A stretch of DNA of 64,000 nucleotides, from contig NMRA01000001.1 of NCBI GenBank assembly GCA_002633005.1, positions 3,044,997 to 3,108,996 on the forward strand, written 5' to 3'. A program made the position numbers and the translations under genes. Of the stretch, positions 54,001 to 60,110 are shown piece after piece. The notes beneath the pieces are model-generated. The model searched no databases and was not told the DNA's origin. It saw only the letters and a program-made list of their open reading frames with translations. The stretch comes from Phoronis australis (Eukaryota > Phoronida > Phoronidae). Position 1 is the first letter of the stretch. Each line of letters opens with the position of its first letter.

Positions 54001-55685
54001 AACACTGCTGTCTCAACTGGGACAGCAAAGCTGGCTCTAAATACCTTGTAGCGTACTATGAGCATGTATTGGTTGAAAGATAACCCAGTCCTGAAATCGA
54101 ACCATGGACCTACCAAGTGAAAGACTATGGCTCAAGCCATTCAGCTAAAGGCCAATCCCTTAATAGCCGAGTTTGTTTTAGCCTAGTCATCTATTATTAG
54201 CACTGACAAGAAATGTCATCAGTATAAAGAAAGTCATTTCGCAGAGCATCAATTTCACATTCCTCACAAGCATACGAAATGACCAGAAGATAACAATGAA
54301 TCCTGCACCTTGGAACAAAGACTGCCCACAGTTAATTTTAAGTCTCTCTGTGCACACCACTTCAAGGCCGGGAACTTCACCAATGGCGACACAAGTAACA
54401 CAGACCTTCTCTACGTGACAGGCTACATATGGCCCTGACTATTCAGCTGAAGGCCAATCGGCCAAGTTTAAGCCCAGTTGATCATCTTTACCATTGACAG
54501 GAATTGAAATCAGCACAGGGGCAAGTCACCTGATAGAGCATCTACTCTCACCAGAGGTGGTGGCACACGCTCAGTACACCGGAAGATTTTCTACAAATTA
54601 CACTAAAGCCTCGCTAAACTATAAAAGTCGCATTACTACATGAACCTCGCTGGATACCTTTGGAACCAATTGTAATCTTTAATCATTCCAGTCTGATTAC
54701 ATACTCCTGCAATCAACATTTTTTCCAAACAGTCCTTTGTTCTGTCAACAAAATCATTAACTGAGCCATTCTGTTATGATTGCATCACTGTGCCCTGTCT
54801 ATAGAGCAAGGAGTGCAGCTTTTATGGCCATGCATCAAGATAGATCTTCCTGACCTTGGGAGTGAGGCAATCACTAATGCAACTACACTGTTGATTAGCC
54901 AGAATTTGTTAATACGGTAAACTTGGCCACAAAGTTCGCTACTCTCGTACGGGGACAAAATGGCATTTATCAATGACTTCATTGAAAGCGAAGATGTGTT
55001 GGAAAGAAATTTTAATTACTAAGGCCTTTGTTCCAGTTTGGAAAAATTTAAAGACATCGACGGCAATGAAAACTACTTGCAGCAATGGTTTAGCCAGTTT
55101 GAAGCATAAATATGCCAAAAAGCTTCTAGCATATGGCAATTCTATGGGATTGCCGCAAGTTTCAATCGCCTATTCAGACCATAGTAATGATTACTCTAGC
55201 AAACATTAGACTGAGGTGGTAACTTTACCTGTCCAATAAATTGCAAAACACTTGCGAGACACAACATCGACTTCATACAGTCCACCTCTGACAACAATCA
55301 GTTCAATATTATCTTCATTTATGTGACTATCTCTGTGTCTCAACTCCCTGTATTTGCACTCAATTCTCAAGGAATCATATCCAATGAACGGTTTCCAGTT
55401 TTTATTCTGTTCGTCTCTGTAAAACCATCTAAGTTCTTCTGGTCTCAATTCTTCCACAAATTCGGTTTTCGGGAAGAGGTGTTTAGTATTTTTAGGAGGA
55501 GGAGGTCTTTTTGGTTGCACTCGACTCCCCCTCGACGAACCGGACGCGGAACTGCGGTGGGAACCGTCACTGTCATACTCGTCCTCATAAAAGGCTGGAG
55601 GACTTTCACAGTTTCTTAGTGGGTCGTATGGCTCGCGATCAGGTGAGTTGAAACTACTACTGTCCGTCGGCGATGCAGGAAACAT
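20857..55685 (-). CDS. DDHD1: Phospholipase A1 DDHD1 (intracellular PA-preferring PLA1), 14 coding exons
   Basis: Coding exons (high to low coordinate): 55685-55229, 53566-53405, 37427-37299, 36657-36519, 36291-36179, 35709-35603, 34832-34721 (7a) or 33675-33564 (7b), 32202-32126, 30642-30575, 30104-30029, 25943-25794, 24424-24169, 22614-22441, 21047-20857. All phases agree and the sum with one exon 7 is 2211 nt, 736 aa. Domains: acidic/Pro-rich N-terminus (1-75); WWE-like region (about 80-150, EELRWFYRD, WKPFIGYDSLRI); lipase core with VFVVHGIGQ (exon 4), FLPVEWRS, and nucleophile loop GHSLG or AHSLG at Ser405; Asp528 in YHPADPV; a charged helix 630-670; C-terminal TSHTSYW with His699. The DDHD family hydrolyses phosphatidic acid and related lipids at cytosolic membrane faces; human DDHD1 is the SPG28 paraplegia gene. 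Lack of a SAM domain and overall match favour DDHD1 over DDHD2. The start is the ATG at 55685, with an in-frame TAA 12 nt upstream. Confidence 0.93.
22441..22614 (-). CDS. DDHD1: DDHD1 exon 13 (charged helical linker)
   Basis: Residues 616-673: GSLWSKLGGRKKDK followed by a Glu/Lys-rich heptad-like helix likely to form a coiled coil inside the C-terminal domain. Acceptor CCGACAG, donor ACAG|GTGTGT, phase 1 both sides. Confidence 0.85.
22720..23995. repeat. Degenerate tandem repeat block A (GCCACTAGGGG modules)
   Basis: Diverged modules with the anchor GCCACTAGGGGCAC or variants near 22816, 22979, 23078, 23183, 23337, 23501, 23659 and 23802, spaced about 100-165 bp. Between anchors recur GCCAAATTTCA, ATCAACATCAG and GAGCAGTTTGGCAGA-like strings, so two module types seem to alternate. 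The block fills most of the intron between exons 13 and 12 and ends in a perfect hairpin (23956-23993). Related blocks lie at 31310-32055 and 46180-47470. Confidence 0.75.
23956..23993. repeat. Perfect 14-bp stem hairpin at the end of repeat block A
   Basis: TATGCACCCACATA (23956-23969) and TATGTGGGTGCATA (23980-23993) are perfect inverted copies separated by 10 nt. A decayed counterpart follows block B near 32010-32050, so the hairpin appears to be a terminal part of the repeat family. Confidence 0.8.
24169..24424 (-). CDS. DDHD1: DDHD1 exon 12
   Basis: Residues 531-615. It begins AYRLEPLVLKHY, continuous with HPADPV of exon 11, and runs into a Ser/Glu-rich, probably disordered insert ending SPTSSSQGGGIVG. 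Acceptor CCTGCAG, donor GTGG|GTATGT, phase 0 in and 1 out. Confidence 0.9.
24464..24740 (+). mobile_element. tRNA-derived SINE
   Basis: The head has a perfect Pol III A box TAGCATAGTGG (24477-24487) and a B box GGTTCATGTCC (24521-24531, one mismatch) at tRNA-like spacing, followed by an unrelated body with an A-rich tract and an ATTAATAAAGCATAAAA tail. The stems do not fold as a functional tRNA. It lies in the intron between exons 12 and 11. Confidence 0.65.
25794..25943 (-). CDS. DDHD1: DDHD1 exon 11 (DDHD domain core)
   Basis: Exactly 50 codons, residues 481-530, with the family hallmark ENFFCLGSPLAVFLALRG and FNIYHPADPV. The Asp of HPADPV is one of the conserved DDHD acidic residues, probably the triad aspartate. 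Acceptor TTTTGCAG, donor GTG|GTGAGT, phase 0 both sides. Confidence 0.93.
25944..30028 (-). other. DDHD1 intron 10 (4.1 kb)
   Basis: No coding exon or clear repeat family was found. Short open frames on both strands carry no recognisable protein. Confidence 0.5.
30029..30104 (-). CDS. DDHD1: DDHD1 exon 10
   Basis: Residues 455-480: VHDLEMTLLAMTERQ, then TPTLKFK, which leads directly into ENFFCLGSPLA of exon 11 as in vertebrate DDHD1. Acceptor TTTCCAG, donor AAG|GTATGC, phase 2 in and 0 out. Confidence 0.85.
30575..30642 (-). CDS. DDHD1: DDHD1 exon 9
   Basis: Short exon of 68 nt, residues 433-454: EEVSHAVEGASNLVAS and a basic end. The donor is GA|GTAGGT, weaker than its neighbours; read-through of this site would meet TAG at once, which fixes the exon end. 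Phase 0 in, 2 out. Confidence 0.75.
31310..32055. repeat. Degenerate tandem repeat block B (GCCACTAGGGG modules)
   Basis: Same family and orientation as block A. Anchors near 31502, 31628, 31780 and 31856; CCGAAAATCAACATCAGTC, GATCCTTTGAGCAGTTTGG and CATAGGAACCCGTCTGCC-like strings recur. It occupies most of the intron between exons 9 and 8, and a decayed hairpin follows. Confidence 0.72.
32126..32202 (-). CDS. DDHD1: DDHD1 exon 8
   Basis: Residues 407-432. It supplies the final Gly of the nucleophile motif and continues CVITYDIITGWNP, highly conserved in DDHD1. Acceptor CTTTCAG, donor ATA|GTAAGT, phase 1 in and 0 out. Its phase-1 entry matches the exit of both exon 7a and exon 7b. Confidence 0.92.
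33231..33325. repeat. 11-bp minisatellite (CGCTGTTAAAA), about 8 copies
   Basis: Uninterrupted units of CGCTGTTAAAA with CACTG variants at both ends. It lies in the intron between exons 8 and 7b, directly beside the inverted repeat at 33336-33468. Confidence 0.9.
33336..33468. repeat. 53-bp near-perfect inverted repeat (hairpin) next to exon 7b
   Basis: The arm 33336-33388 (starting GATTGCTGTTGGGAACTAAA) and the reverse complement of 33416-33468 match at 48 of 53 positions with a 27-nt loop. In the DDHD1 pre-mRNA this would form a long stable stem 96 nt downstream of the exon 7b donor. It could be a MITE relic or an RNA structure affecting splicing; no target duplication was seen. Confidence 0.85.
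33564..33675 (-). CDS. DDHD1: DDHD1 alternative exon 7b (AHSLG nucleophile loop)
   Basis: 112 nt, phase 0 in and 1 out. Acceptor TTTTCTCTAG|ATC, donor CTAG|GTATTA (weaker than 7a). It encodes ITHGLQTELNRLY, then CVRHPYFEANGGK and VSIVAHSL, with the catalytic Ser equivalent to residue 405. It is 25/37 identical to exon 7a at protein level, with many synonymous third-base differences. Ala replaces the first Gly of the GxSxG motif; vertebrate DDHD1 has Ser there (SHSLG), so a non-Gly residue is not in itself inactivating. Confidence 0.88.
33954..34057. repeat. 27-bp minisatellite, three full copies plus a part, between exons 7a and 7b
   Basis: Units starting CAGAATTA and ending TTTAAGCCAAT occur at 33954-33980, 33981-34007 and 34008-34034, then a truncated unit. 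They lie inside the 1045-nt intron separating the two alternative exons. Confidence 0.88.
34721..34832 (-). CDS. DDHD1: DDHD1 alternative exon 7a (GHSLG nucleophile loop)
   Basis: 112 nt, phase 0 in and 1 out. Acceptor TGCTGTTTTAG|ATA, donor CTAG|GTAAAG. It encodes ITHGLQSQLNKLY, then VLRHPMFEAGGGK and VSVIGHSL. The motif with the next Gly is the canonical lipase GxSxG, as in DDHD2 and SEC23IP. It lies upstream of 7b on the transcript. Confidence 0.88.
35603..35709 (-). CDS. DDHD1: DDHD1 exon 6
   Basis: Residues 334-369: DIVDSITPQKVKGLRHLLNS, then SSAMDILYYTSPLYRSE, strongly conserved in DDHD1. Acceptor TTTATAG, donor GAG|GTTAGC, phase 1 in and 0 out. Confidence 0.92.
36179..36291 (-). CDS. 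DDHD1: DDHD1 exon 5
   Basis: Residues 296-333 with VTRIKSKLFSDD and the family string EFLPVEWRSSLKLDG. Acceptor TTTGCAG, donor GGAG|GTTAAT, phase 2 in and 1 out. Confidence 0.92.
36519..36657 (-). CDS. DDHD1: DDHD1 exon 4 (HGIGQ motif)
   Basis: Residues 250-295 with SGTRLERGYAYES and HLVFVVHGIGQKMD. HGIGQ is the strand-loop element at the start of the alpha/beta-hydrolase-like core. Acceptor GTTACAG, donor GA|GTATGT, phase 1 in and 2 out. Confidence 0.93.
36815..36960. repeat. Degenerate minisatellite, unit about 30-35 bp
   Basis: Four to five variants of a unit reading roughly CAGTAACGGACAGTCAACA plus an AAT-rich part, in the intron between exons 4 and 3. Its reverse reading (VDCPLLIV-like repeats) is an artefact of the repeat. 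Confidence 0.7.
37299..37427 (-). CDS. DDHD1: DDHD1 exon 3
   Basis: Residues 207-249: FKEFHVDWNSPMEVYVFSES, then VYRSVRQTFGMQK, matching the HVDW..DEVYLYSDA region of vertebrate DDHD1. Acceptor TTTCAG, donor AAAT|GTAAGT, phase 1 both sides. Confidence 0.9.
40136..40498. mobile_element. TTAA-type MITE with terminal inverted repeats, copy 2
   Basis: The left end AAGGATATTAAACCCTGTTT and the reverse complement of the right end AAGGATACTAAACCCTGTTT differ at one base and continue into TTGG. Perfect TTAA duplications lie at 40132-40135 and 40499-40502. The interior is related to 18677-19015. No transposase is encoded. Confidence 0.85.
41380..41403. repeat. ATT trinucleotide microsatellite
   Basis: Eight perfect ATT units followed by decayed ATT/ATG units to about 41450. 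Confidence 0.9.
41575..41655 (-). mobile_element. tRNA-derived SINE head
   Basis: The minus strand has a perfect A box TGGCTCAGTGG (41646-41636) and a perfect B box GGTTCGAATCC (41603-41593). The acceptor-stem positions do not pair and the T stem has a mismatch, so this is not a working tRNA gene. The SINE body boundary is not clear. Confidence 0.6.
43535..44033. mobile_element. Dispersed inverted-terminus element, copy 1
   Basis: Starts AGGCCTTTTCATACTGAC..AACTCCGGTCT and ends ..CGACGTGTCGACGTTAGGCCCTT. The interior matches 50364-50658 over several stretches (GAAGTTAATT, GACATAAA, TTCGA.TGGT.ATTATTCGAGC). GTCGAC occurs near both ends. It is probably a non-autonomous DNA transposon. Confidence 0.65.
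46180..47470. repeat. Degenerate tandem repeat block C (GCCACTAGGGG modules)
   Basis: Same family as blocks A and B. Anchors near 46257, 46376, 46531, 46666, 46810, 46963, 47161 and 47437. A short direct duplication (ACTTACAAACAC..CC..AGAGTGGTTTAG, near 47319 and 47360) lies at its right end. Confidence 0.7.
50364..50658. mobile_element. Dispersed inverted-terminus element, copy 2 (shorter)
   Basis: Starts near CCTTAACTCCGGTCTGAG and ends ACGTGTCGACATTAGTATGAAAGGGCCTT. Its right terminus, reverse complemented, reads AAGGCCCTTTCATACT, the same as the left terminus of copy 1. About 200 bp of the copy 1 interior is missing. Confidence 0.65.
53405..53566 (-). CDS. DDHD1: DDHD1 exon 2
   Basis: Residues 153-206: MRGTWFYHGTWQPMDE and HLAKFRGQRLSQE, equivalent to RGQWFIDGTWQPLEE of vertebrate DDHD1. 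Acceptor CAATAG, donor TCTA|GTAAGT, phase 1 both sides. Confidence 0.92.
54090..54480 (-). mobile_element. tRNA-derived SINE heads, one clear and one partial copy
   Basis: The minus strand has A box TAGCTGAATGG (54147-54137, perfect) and B box GGTTCGATTTC (54103-54093, one mismatch). A second, related fragment around 54430-54470 repeats GGCCTTCAGCTGAAT. Both lie in DDHD1 intron 1. The stems are not tRNA-like enough for a gene. Confidence 0.55.
55229..55685 (-). CDS. DDHD1: DDHD1 exon 1 (start codon, WWE-like region)
   Basis: Residues 1-152. The ATG at 55685 follows GTG and ATT, with an in-frame TAA 12 nt upstream, so no longer N-terminus is open. Residues 1-75 are Ser/Pro/acidic and look disordered; EELRPEELRWFYRDE and WKPFIGYDSLRI mark the WWE-like domain, and VVRGGLYEVDV follows. 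Donor ACAG|GTAAAG, phase 1. Confidence 0.92.
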
Positions 55686-57727
55686 CACAATCGTTTAAAT
55701 CATGTGCATCTCATCAGACAGTAAATTCGCCGATACATTTTAAGTCAACTTCGCTTCCAGCAGACGTCCTTGACCTTACCCTATGCTCCAGACAACAGTG
55801 CTCAAAATGTACTCGTATTTCAAACAAACGCTTACCTAATTAAAATATCCCAAAAATAGATACATAAATCAATAGATTAAATACTATAACGACTATAACG
55901 ACAATTGTTTCTCAAAATATCTGATAAAAATATTAAATCTCATATTTCGAAAGTAAATTAAGAATCAATTTTAAATTCATGCTTGAAAAAGAGAGACGAA
56001 CTAAACTTCGTCAACTATATTTTTGTAAGTGGCAGTAAAGCAATCCTTTGTTTATGAATACTCGAAAATGCGATTACGAATTAACCAGCATTGTGTTTAG
56101 TATTAAACAAATATCAGAATATGCACACACTTTTGATGTCGCAATAAGTCCAAAGTACGGTGTGTATTCTAAGAATTTGAATCGTTCAGTCATTGGCCCA
56201 TGTCAGCTGGGAATGTTGATTTTGTATCGGGTGGGGCGTTTCATTTTCGGTTTCGAATCGTATATTGATTGTCTTGTCCAAATTGGAGCTACAGTACGCA
56301 TTTGAATCGACATCCAAATTCTGTGGTCAACTACATGTCATCATGTGAGTGGTTAATACTAACAATGGACTACTTAATGCTATAGGCCTACTACTAACTA
56401 GTTTTACTTTACTATTAGTAAACTCCCTTTATTATGCTTCAAAACCTCCAAGAGTCTCGTAATTGTTAATGCAATTTCAAAGTTCAGCAATAGTTGGATA
56501 GGTGGGTCCCTGACTAAAATTGACTTGAGAATCAGTTACTTGGCCTACCACTGAGTAACTGGTTCTCAAATCAGGGACATGGCCATGTATCTGACTTCAA
56601 ATTTCTTTCTTTAAGTTTGTAATTAAGATGTATACAGATGTTTACCCATGGTCTTGGCTAGTATGATTACCTCAGCAGTGCATGTAGTTTTTATAAGTTA
56701 ATTCTGTATAAATCTGTAGTGATGAAATTTTGATAGGACCAAAAAAGACCAATCGATTAGAATTTGAAGTTAAGGGATGCATTAGCTAAAATTAATATTG
56801 GCCCTAGGTCTTGACTAGGATTATTCCCATCCGCAGATTAAGATTACATGCTTCCTTTAGCGTACGCTATGCCACTGCTGGTCTTCTTCTAAAAATTAAG
56901 ACACCCTTGCTATAGATATCGATTTGGATGCCTACGTAAAGTAAGCATTGGTATCTCTTTTAAGTTGTTAACAGCAAGTCTGTGAGTTCATTGGCCTGCA
57001 TGTAAGCATTGGTATCTCTTTTAAGTTGTTAACAGCAAGTCTGTGAGTTCATTGGCCTGCATGTCCAGAATAAAAAAGTTAGTTGAGATATGGTACAAGA
57101 AGATAATGTCAGCTTACTATTGGAGACCCATGTCTCTGAAGTAACATATTGCTGTGACAGCATTTTAACTTAGAGTCAGAAAAATGCAATCGCATGTCGT
57201 TGGTCATCATGAAAATCCTGAAAATTGGGAAAACTAGTTTAGATGCCCTTCTTGAAATTCTAGATGAACATTCATTTATGCAAAAACACTTTTAGATTAC
57301 ATGCAAGGCAATATTTTCTGGAATTACTTCATTTTTGAAACACTGAGAACAATTTATATTTGGCTCAAACAGACATACTTGGAATGATAGTGTCTACCTT
57401 CCATAGTGTTTATAATGCTGGCTTTCACGCTACACAAAGTTAGCTCTGACACTTAACCACAATTGTAAATAAATGTCCTTTTTGGTTGAGTCTTGGTCTT
57501 GATACCAAACTGTGTTCTGGCTATGCAAATGTTTTAATCCACCAGTGTCTTCTTGGTTACCAGGGGTTCACTATTGAGGTTCCTTTCAGAACGGAATTTT
57601 TCAATTTTTTTTCAATTCTCGCACTAACATGGGCATGGCAGCATGGTAGTCAGGATTATGAATCTCATGGAAAATTGTCACCATGTTTATGTGAACCATA
57701 TTGCTATTTCTTTAACTTTTGTTTCAG
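55686..57727. other. Region between the divergent DDHD1 and SMIM12 genes
   Basis: About 2 kb. It must contain the DDHD1 promoter and 5' UTR (leftward) and the SMIM12 promoter and at least one 5' UTR exon (rightward), because SMIM12 coding begins behind a splice acceptor. The two genes may share a bidirectional promoter; no core element was identified. It also holds the 61-bp tandem duplication. Confidence 0.5.
56941..57062. repeat. Perfect 61-bp tandem duplication
   Basis: 56941-57001 and 57002-57062 are identical. Each unit begins GTAAGCATTGG, which is also a good 5' splice-site consensus. It is either very recent or an assembly artefact. Confidence 0.95.
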
Positions 57728-57757
57728 GACCTGCATTTTGAGAACTTTGACTAACAA

Positions 57758-58018
57758 ATGTGGCCAGTAGTTATTGGTGTTCTGAGGAAGTATGCTCCTT
57801 ACGTGACATTTCCCGCTGCTCTCGTCATTGGTGTCATTGGATACAACATCGAGAACTACGTGCGCAAAGACGGGACACCGATCAAGAAACAGAGCATTCA
57901 AGAGGAGAGAGCTGATCGGATTTTACAACGAGACAAGTGTGTAGATTGCAACGACATTTCTAGCTTGAAAGAAGACAAACCGAAACGGGGAAATACAATT
58001 TTTCATAAGAACGCCTAG
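57758..58018 (+). CDS. SMIM12: Small integral membrane protein 12
   Basis: 86 aa (human about 92). It opens MWPVVIGVLRKYAPYVTFPA, then a hydrophobic span (about residues 15-30, FPAALVIGVIGY) and a charged tail with IQEERADR, SSLKEDKP and a basic end. MWPV and YAPYVTFP are diagnostic of SMIM12. It is a one-pass membrane protein of poorly known function. The exon starts at 57728 after TTTTGTTTCAG, so a 5' UTR intron precedes it. The AUG context is poor (C at -3, T at +4). The stop TAG at 58016 is followed 32 nt later by the AUG of the next CDS in a different frame, on the same apparent exon. Confidence 0.9.
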   Translation: MWPVVIGVLRKYAPYVTFPAALVIGVIGYNIENYVRKDGTPIKKQSIQEERADRILQRDKCVDCNDISSLKEDKPKRGNTIFHKNA

Positions 58019-58050
58019 AGTGGATCAAGCTGAGTTGATTTGAAACTAAT

Positions 58051-58839
58051 ATGGCTGGTGTTGATGTCGGACAGGCTGGAGCATCCACATTCAGCTGTTG
58101 GAAGTTTGAACGTGGAGAATGGAAGTCTGCTTCGCTGACTATTGATAAAATGGTGGTACAGTGTACATGCCATAATGATGATTTGTACATAATGTCTCGG
58201 AATATCCGTTATTTCATTACAGATGTTGACGACTTATTTGAGAAAAGTGAAGTTGGCAAGGCCATTCAGATGTCTTACGTTGCCGGTAACTCCTATCTGC
58301 GATTATTTCTAATGATAAGAAATGATGAATTCCAGTCGGTTGTCAGTTTGTTGACAGAAGTTCACAATCGAAAGCCTATTGACCATCAAATTCAGGTGGA
58401 CTTGCTATTACGTGGGTACGTGAACAACGTGTCCATGACGCAGCGCTATTATGCTGAGCTTGACGAGGAAGCGTTCATCATGTATCGTCATGAGACCGAT
58501 GCCAAGCCTATGAAAATATTTTTCTTTTACAGCGAGGCGTTCGAAAATGTTGTTGAACGCATTTGTCTTATAAAGACGGATATCCTCAAGATTGATTATT
58601 ACGGGCAACAAGCGGCACTTCAATTGCAGGTGGAGACTGAGGCATGGAAAACAGCGTTACCCTTGATTAAACCATTGCCAAAGTTCAACTTTCTTTATCA
58701 ACGTGGAATACCTAATGATATACCAGAGGCACAGGGACTCACTAGCATTCCAATCCCCAACATGGAAGTTAAGTACACAGAAACAGAAAACTACCAAGAT
58801 TCGCTGNTTACATACACGAGTGGAGTCAGTCAAGTCTAA
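58051..58839 (+). CDS. Unrecognised 262-aa protein, second frame of the SMIM12 transcript
   Basis: Intronless 262-codon frame from an AUG in strong context (A at -3, G at +4) to TAA at 58837. An in-frame TGA at 58036 bars any N-terminal extension. The composition is that of a folded soluble protein: Trp/Phe-rich start (FSCWKFERGEWKS), alternating hydrophobic strands (ASLTIDKMVV, SYLRLFLMI, MKIFFFYSEA), a helix (FQSVVSLLTEVHN) and a Pro-rich end (IPNDIPEAQ, IPIPNME). There is no signal peptide or membrane span. Its two halves look alike in strand-helix pattern, perhaps two PH-like or clamp-like folds, but that is speculation. One ambiguous base (n at 58807) makes residue 253 unknown. I do not recognise the family. 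Confidence 0.8.
   Translation: MAGVDVGQAGASTFSCWKFERGEWKSASLTIDKMVVQCTCHNDDLYIMSRNIRYFITDVDDLFEKSEVGKAIQMSYVAGNSYLRLFLMIRNDEFQSVVSLLTEVHNRKPIDHQIQVDLLLRGYVNNVSMTQRYYAELDEEAFIMYRHETDAKPMKIFFFYSEAFENVVERICLIKTDILKIDYYGQQAALQLQVETEAWKTALPLIKPLPKFNFLYQRGIPNDIPEAQGLTSIPIPNMEVKYTETENYQDSLXTYTSGVSQV
58807..58807. other. Ambiguous base (n) in a coding codon
   Basis: The only n seen in the window, in codon 253 of the 262-aa frame. The frame stays open to the stop, so it hides at most one residue unless it masks an indel. Confidence 0.95.
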
Positions 58840-59168
58840 TGACCTTAATGTCTACCCTGGTGACAGTGAATAATAGTTGTAACATGCAGATTTCAAAGGA
58901 GGCTGCATGAAGATGAATCGCGCTTTGGCCCAGCTGCCAAGACAGAAAATTAATGGTTGGTGGAACTTGTGTTATGCAACGATTGCCCAACTACCAGAAT
59001 AGTTATACACTCAGGTGTCATCAGGGAACAATTCTCCCGTAAACTTTACCATGCAGGTGGACAGCAAGCTCTACATTCTTTATCTAGATAACTCTTTATG
59101 GATTGGCGCTGCTATATATGTTTGTGTGAGGGAAGATGTTGTTTTAGGCAACAGATATAAAATCATCA

Positions 59169-59180
59169 ATTAAATTTATT
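59169..59180. terminator. Candidate back-to-back polyadenylation signals of convergent genes
   Basis: ATTAAA on + (59169-59174) is immediately followed by TTTATT (59175-59180), which is AATAAA on -. The first lies 330 nt past the + strand stop at 58839, the second 860 nt past the AP5M1 stop. These are motif matches only. Confidence 0.35.
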
Positions 59181-59276
59181 ACTGGATTTTCACTTGTACT
59201 CATTAGCACCGGACATTTGCATACAAAATCACATCTCCAGAGTGTGTACACATTATGTAATGTACATTAAATGAAT

Positions 59277-59778
59277 CAGGGCTTGGAATTTTCCGCGGAA
59301 ACGCGGATTTCCGCTTTTTTCAAATGTTCTGTCCGCGTATTTTATAATATTTCCGCGTAAAAAAAAATCTGATTTGATATAAATTTCCGCGGCAAATTCC
59401 TTTCTTACCGCGGCGTTGCAGACGACATTCACCTTGAAAAGCAGAAGTTGCTCTTTATGTTTCGGAGGAACGTGAATTGTCAACATTGCCGGGGCATCTG
59501 GGACAGCGTGGTGGGATTCTCAATGGCGTCTCGTGTTATTGTTAAGTGCGGCGACAAATACTACCGCTCTGCAGCCAAAAATGAGTGGGTTGGGAGTGGA
59601 CGAGCGAGCTAAAAGGACGCAGACGCATGCTACTGATGGTGGTAACGCTTTTTTTTGTCCCGATTTTTGTCGGGGAAAGGTTCACATTGATCATTTCAAG
59701 GCTGGTTAGCAGGCATGATTTGAGCCGTAAAAGTTTCAAAGTTTCCGCGTTTTTTGTCATTGGTCATTCCAAGCCCTG
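59277..59778. mobile_element. MITE-like element with CAGGGCTTGGAA termini
   Basis: The left end CAGGGCTTGGAAT and the reverse complement of the right end are identical over 13 bp, flanked by ATGAAT at 59271-59276 and 59779-59784. The interior has several copies of TTTCCGCG/CCGCGG, CpG-rich against an AT-rich background. CAGGG termini fit hAT-type elements, although only 6 of the usual 8 duplicated bases match. It sits between the convergent genes, probably in the AP5M1 3' UTR. Confidence 0.8.
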
Positions 59779-60039
59779 ATGAATAAATTACAGGTCAGTG
59801 TCAACACTGTACTGAACAGATGGATAGTTCAGACTTCTGACTAATGCTATTAAGCCATGCGCATCATAGTTACAGTTGTGAAGTCCTTCAAGGGGATGCC
59901 CCTGGCAAAGTGTACCATAACAAAAAATTCAGGTATTGAACCTGAATATTGCTATGAGATGAGCTAGAGTTCATTCATCCATCTCAGGGGGGGTGGGGAG
60001 TCTGCCATCCTGCCTCTCAATTCACAGCATAGGTCTTGC

Positions 60040-60110
60040 TCAACTTGGTTGAAATGTTTCCAACACGTCACCATGAGAATTCCAAATCTTGTAGTCATTG
60101 GTGACATATT
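60040..60110 (-). CDS. AP5M1: AP5M1 last exon
   Basis: Acceptor AGTTTCAG, phase 1 in. It encodes YVTNDYKIWNSHGDVLETFQ and two further residues; the counterpart of SDYYIWNS in vertebrates. Confidence 0.85.

Noticed and set aside
55686-55688. A longer DDHD1 reading frame starting one codon earlier at 55688
   Set aside because: That codon is GTG; the first ATG is at 55685, and TAA lies in frame shortly upstream.
58051-58839. Assignment of the 262-aa protein to the meiotic REC114 PH-like family
   Set aside because: Only a loose strand-helix pattern in the first 90 residues matched; no diagnostic residues, so left unnamed.
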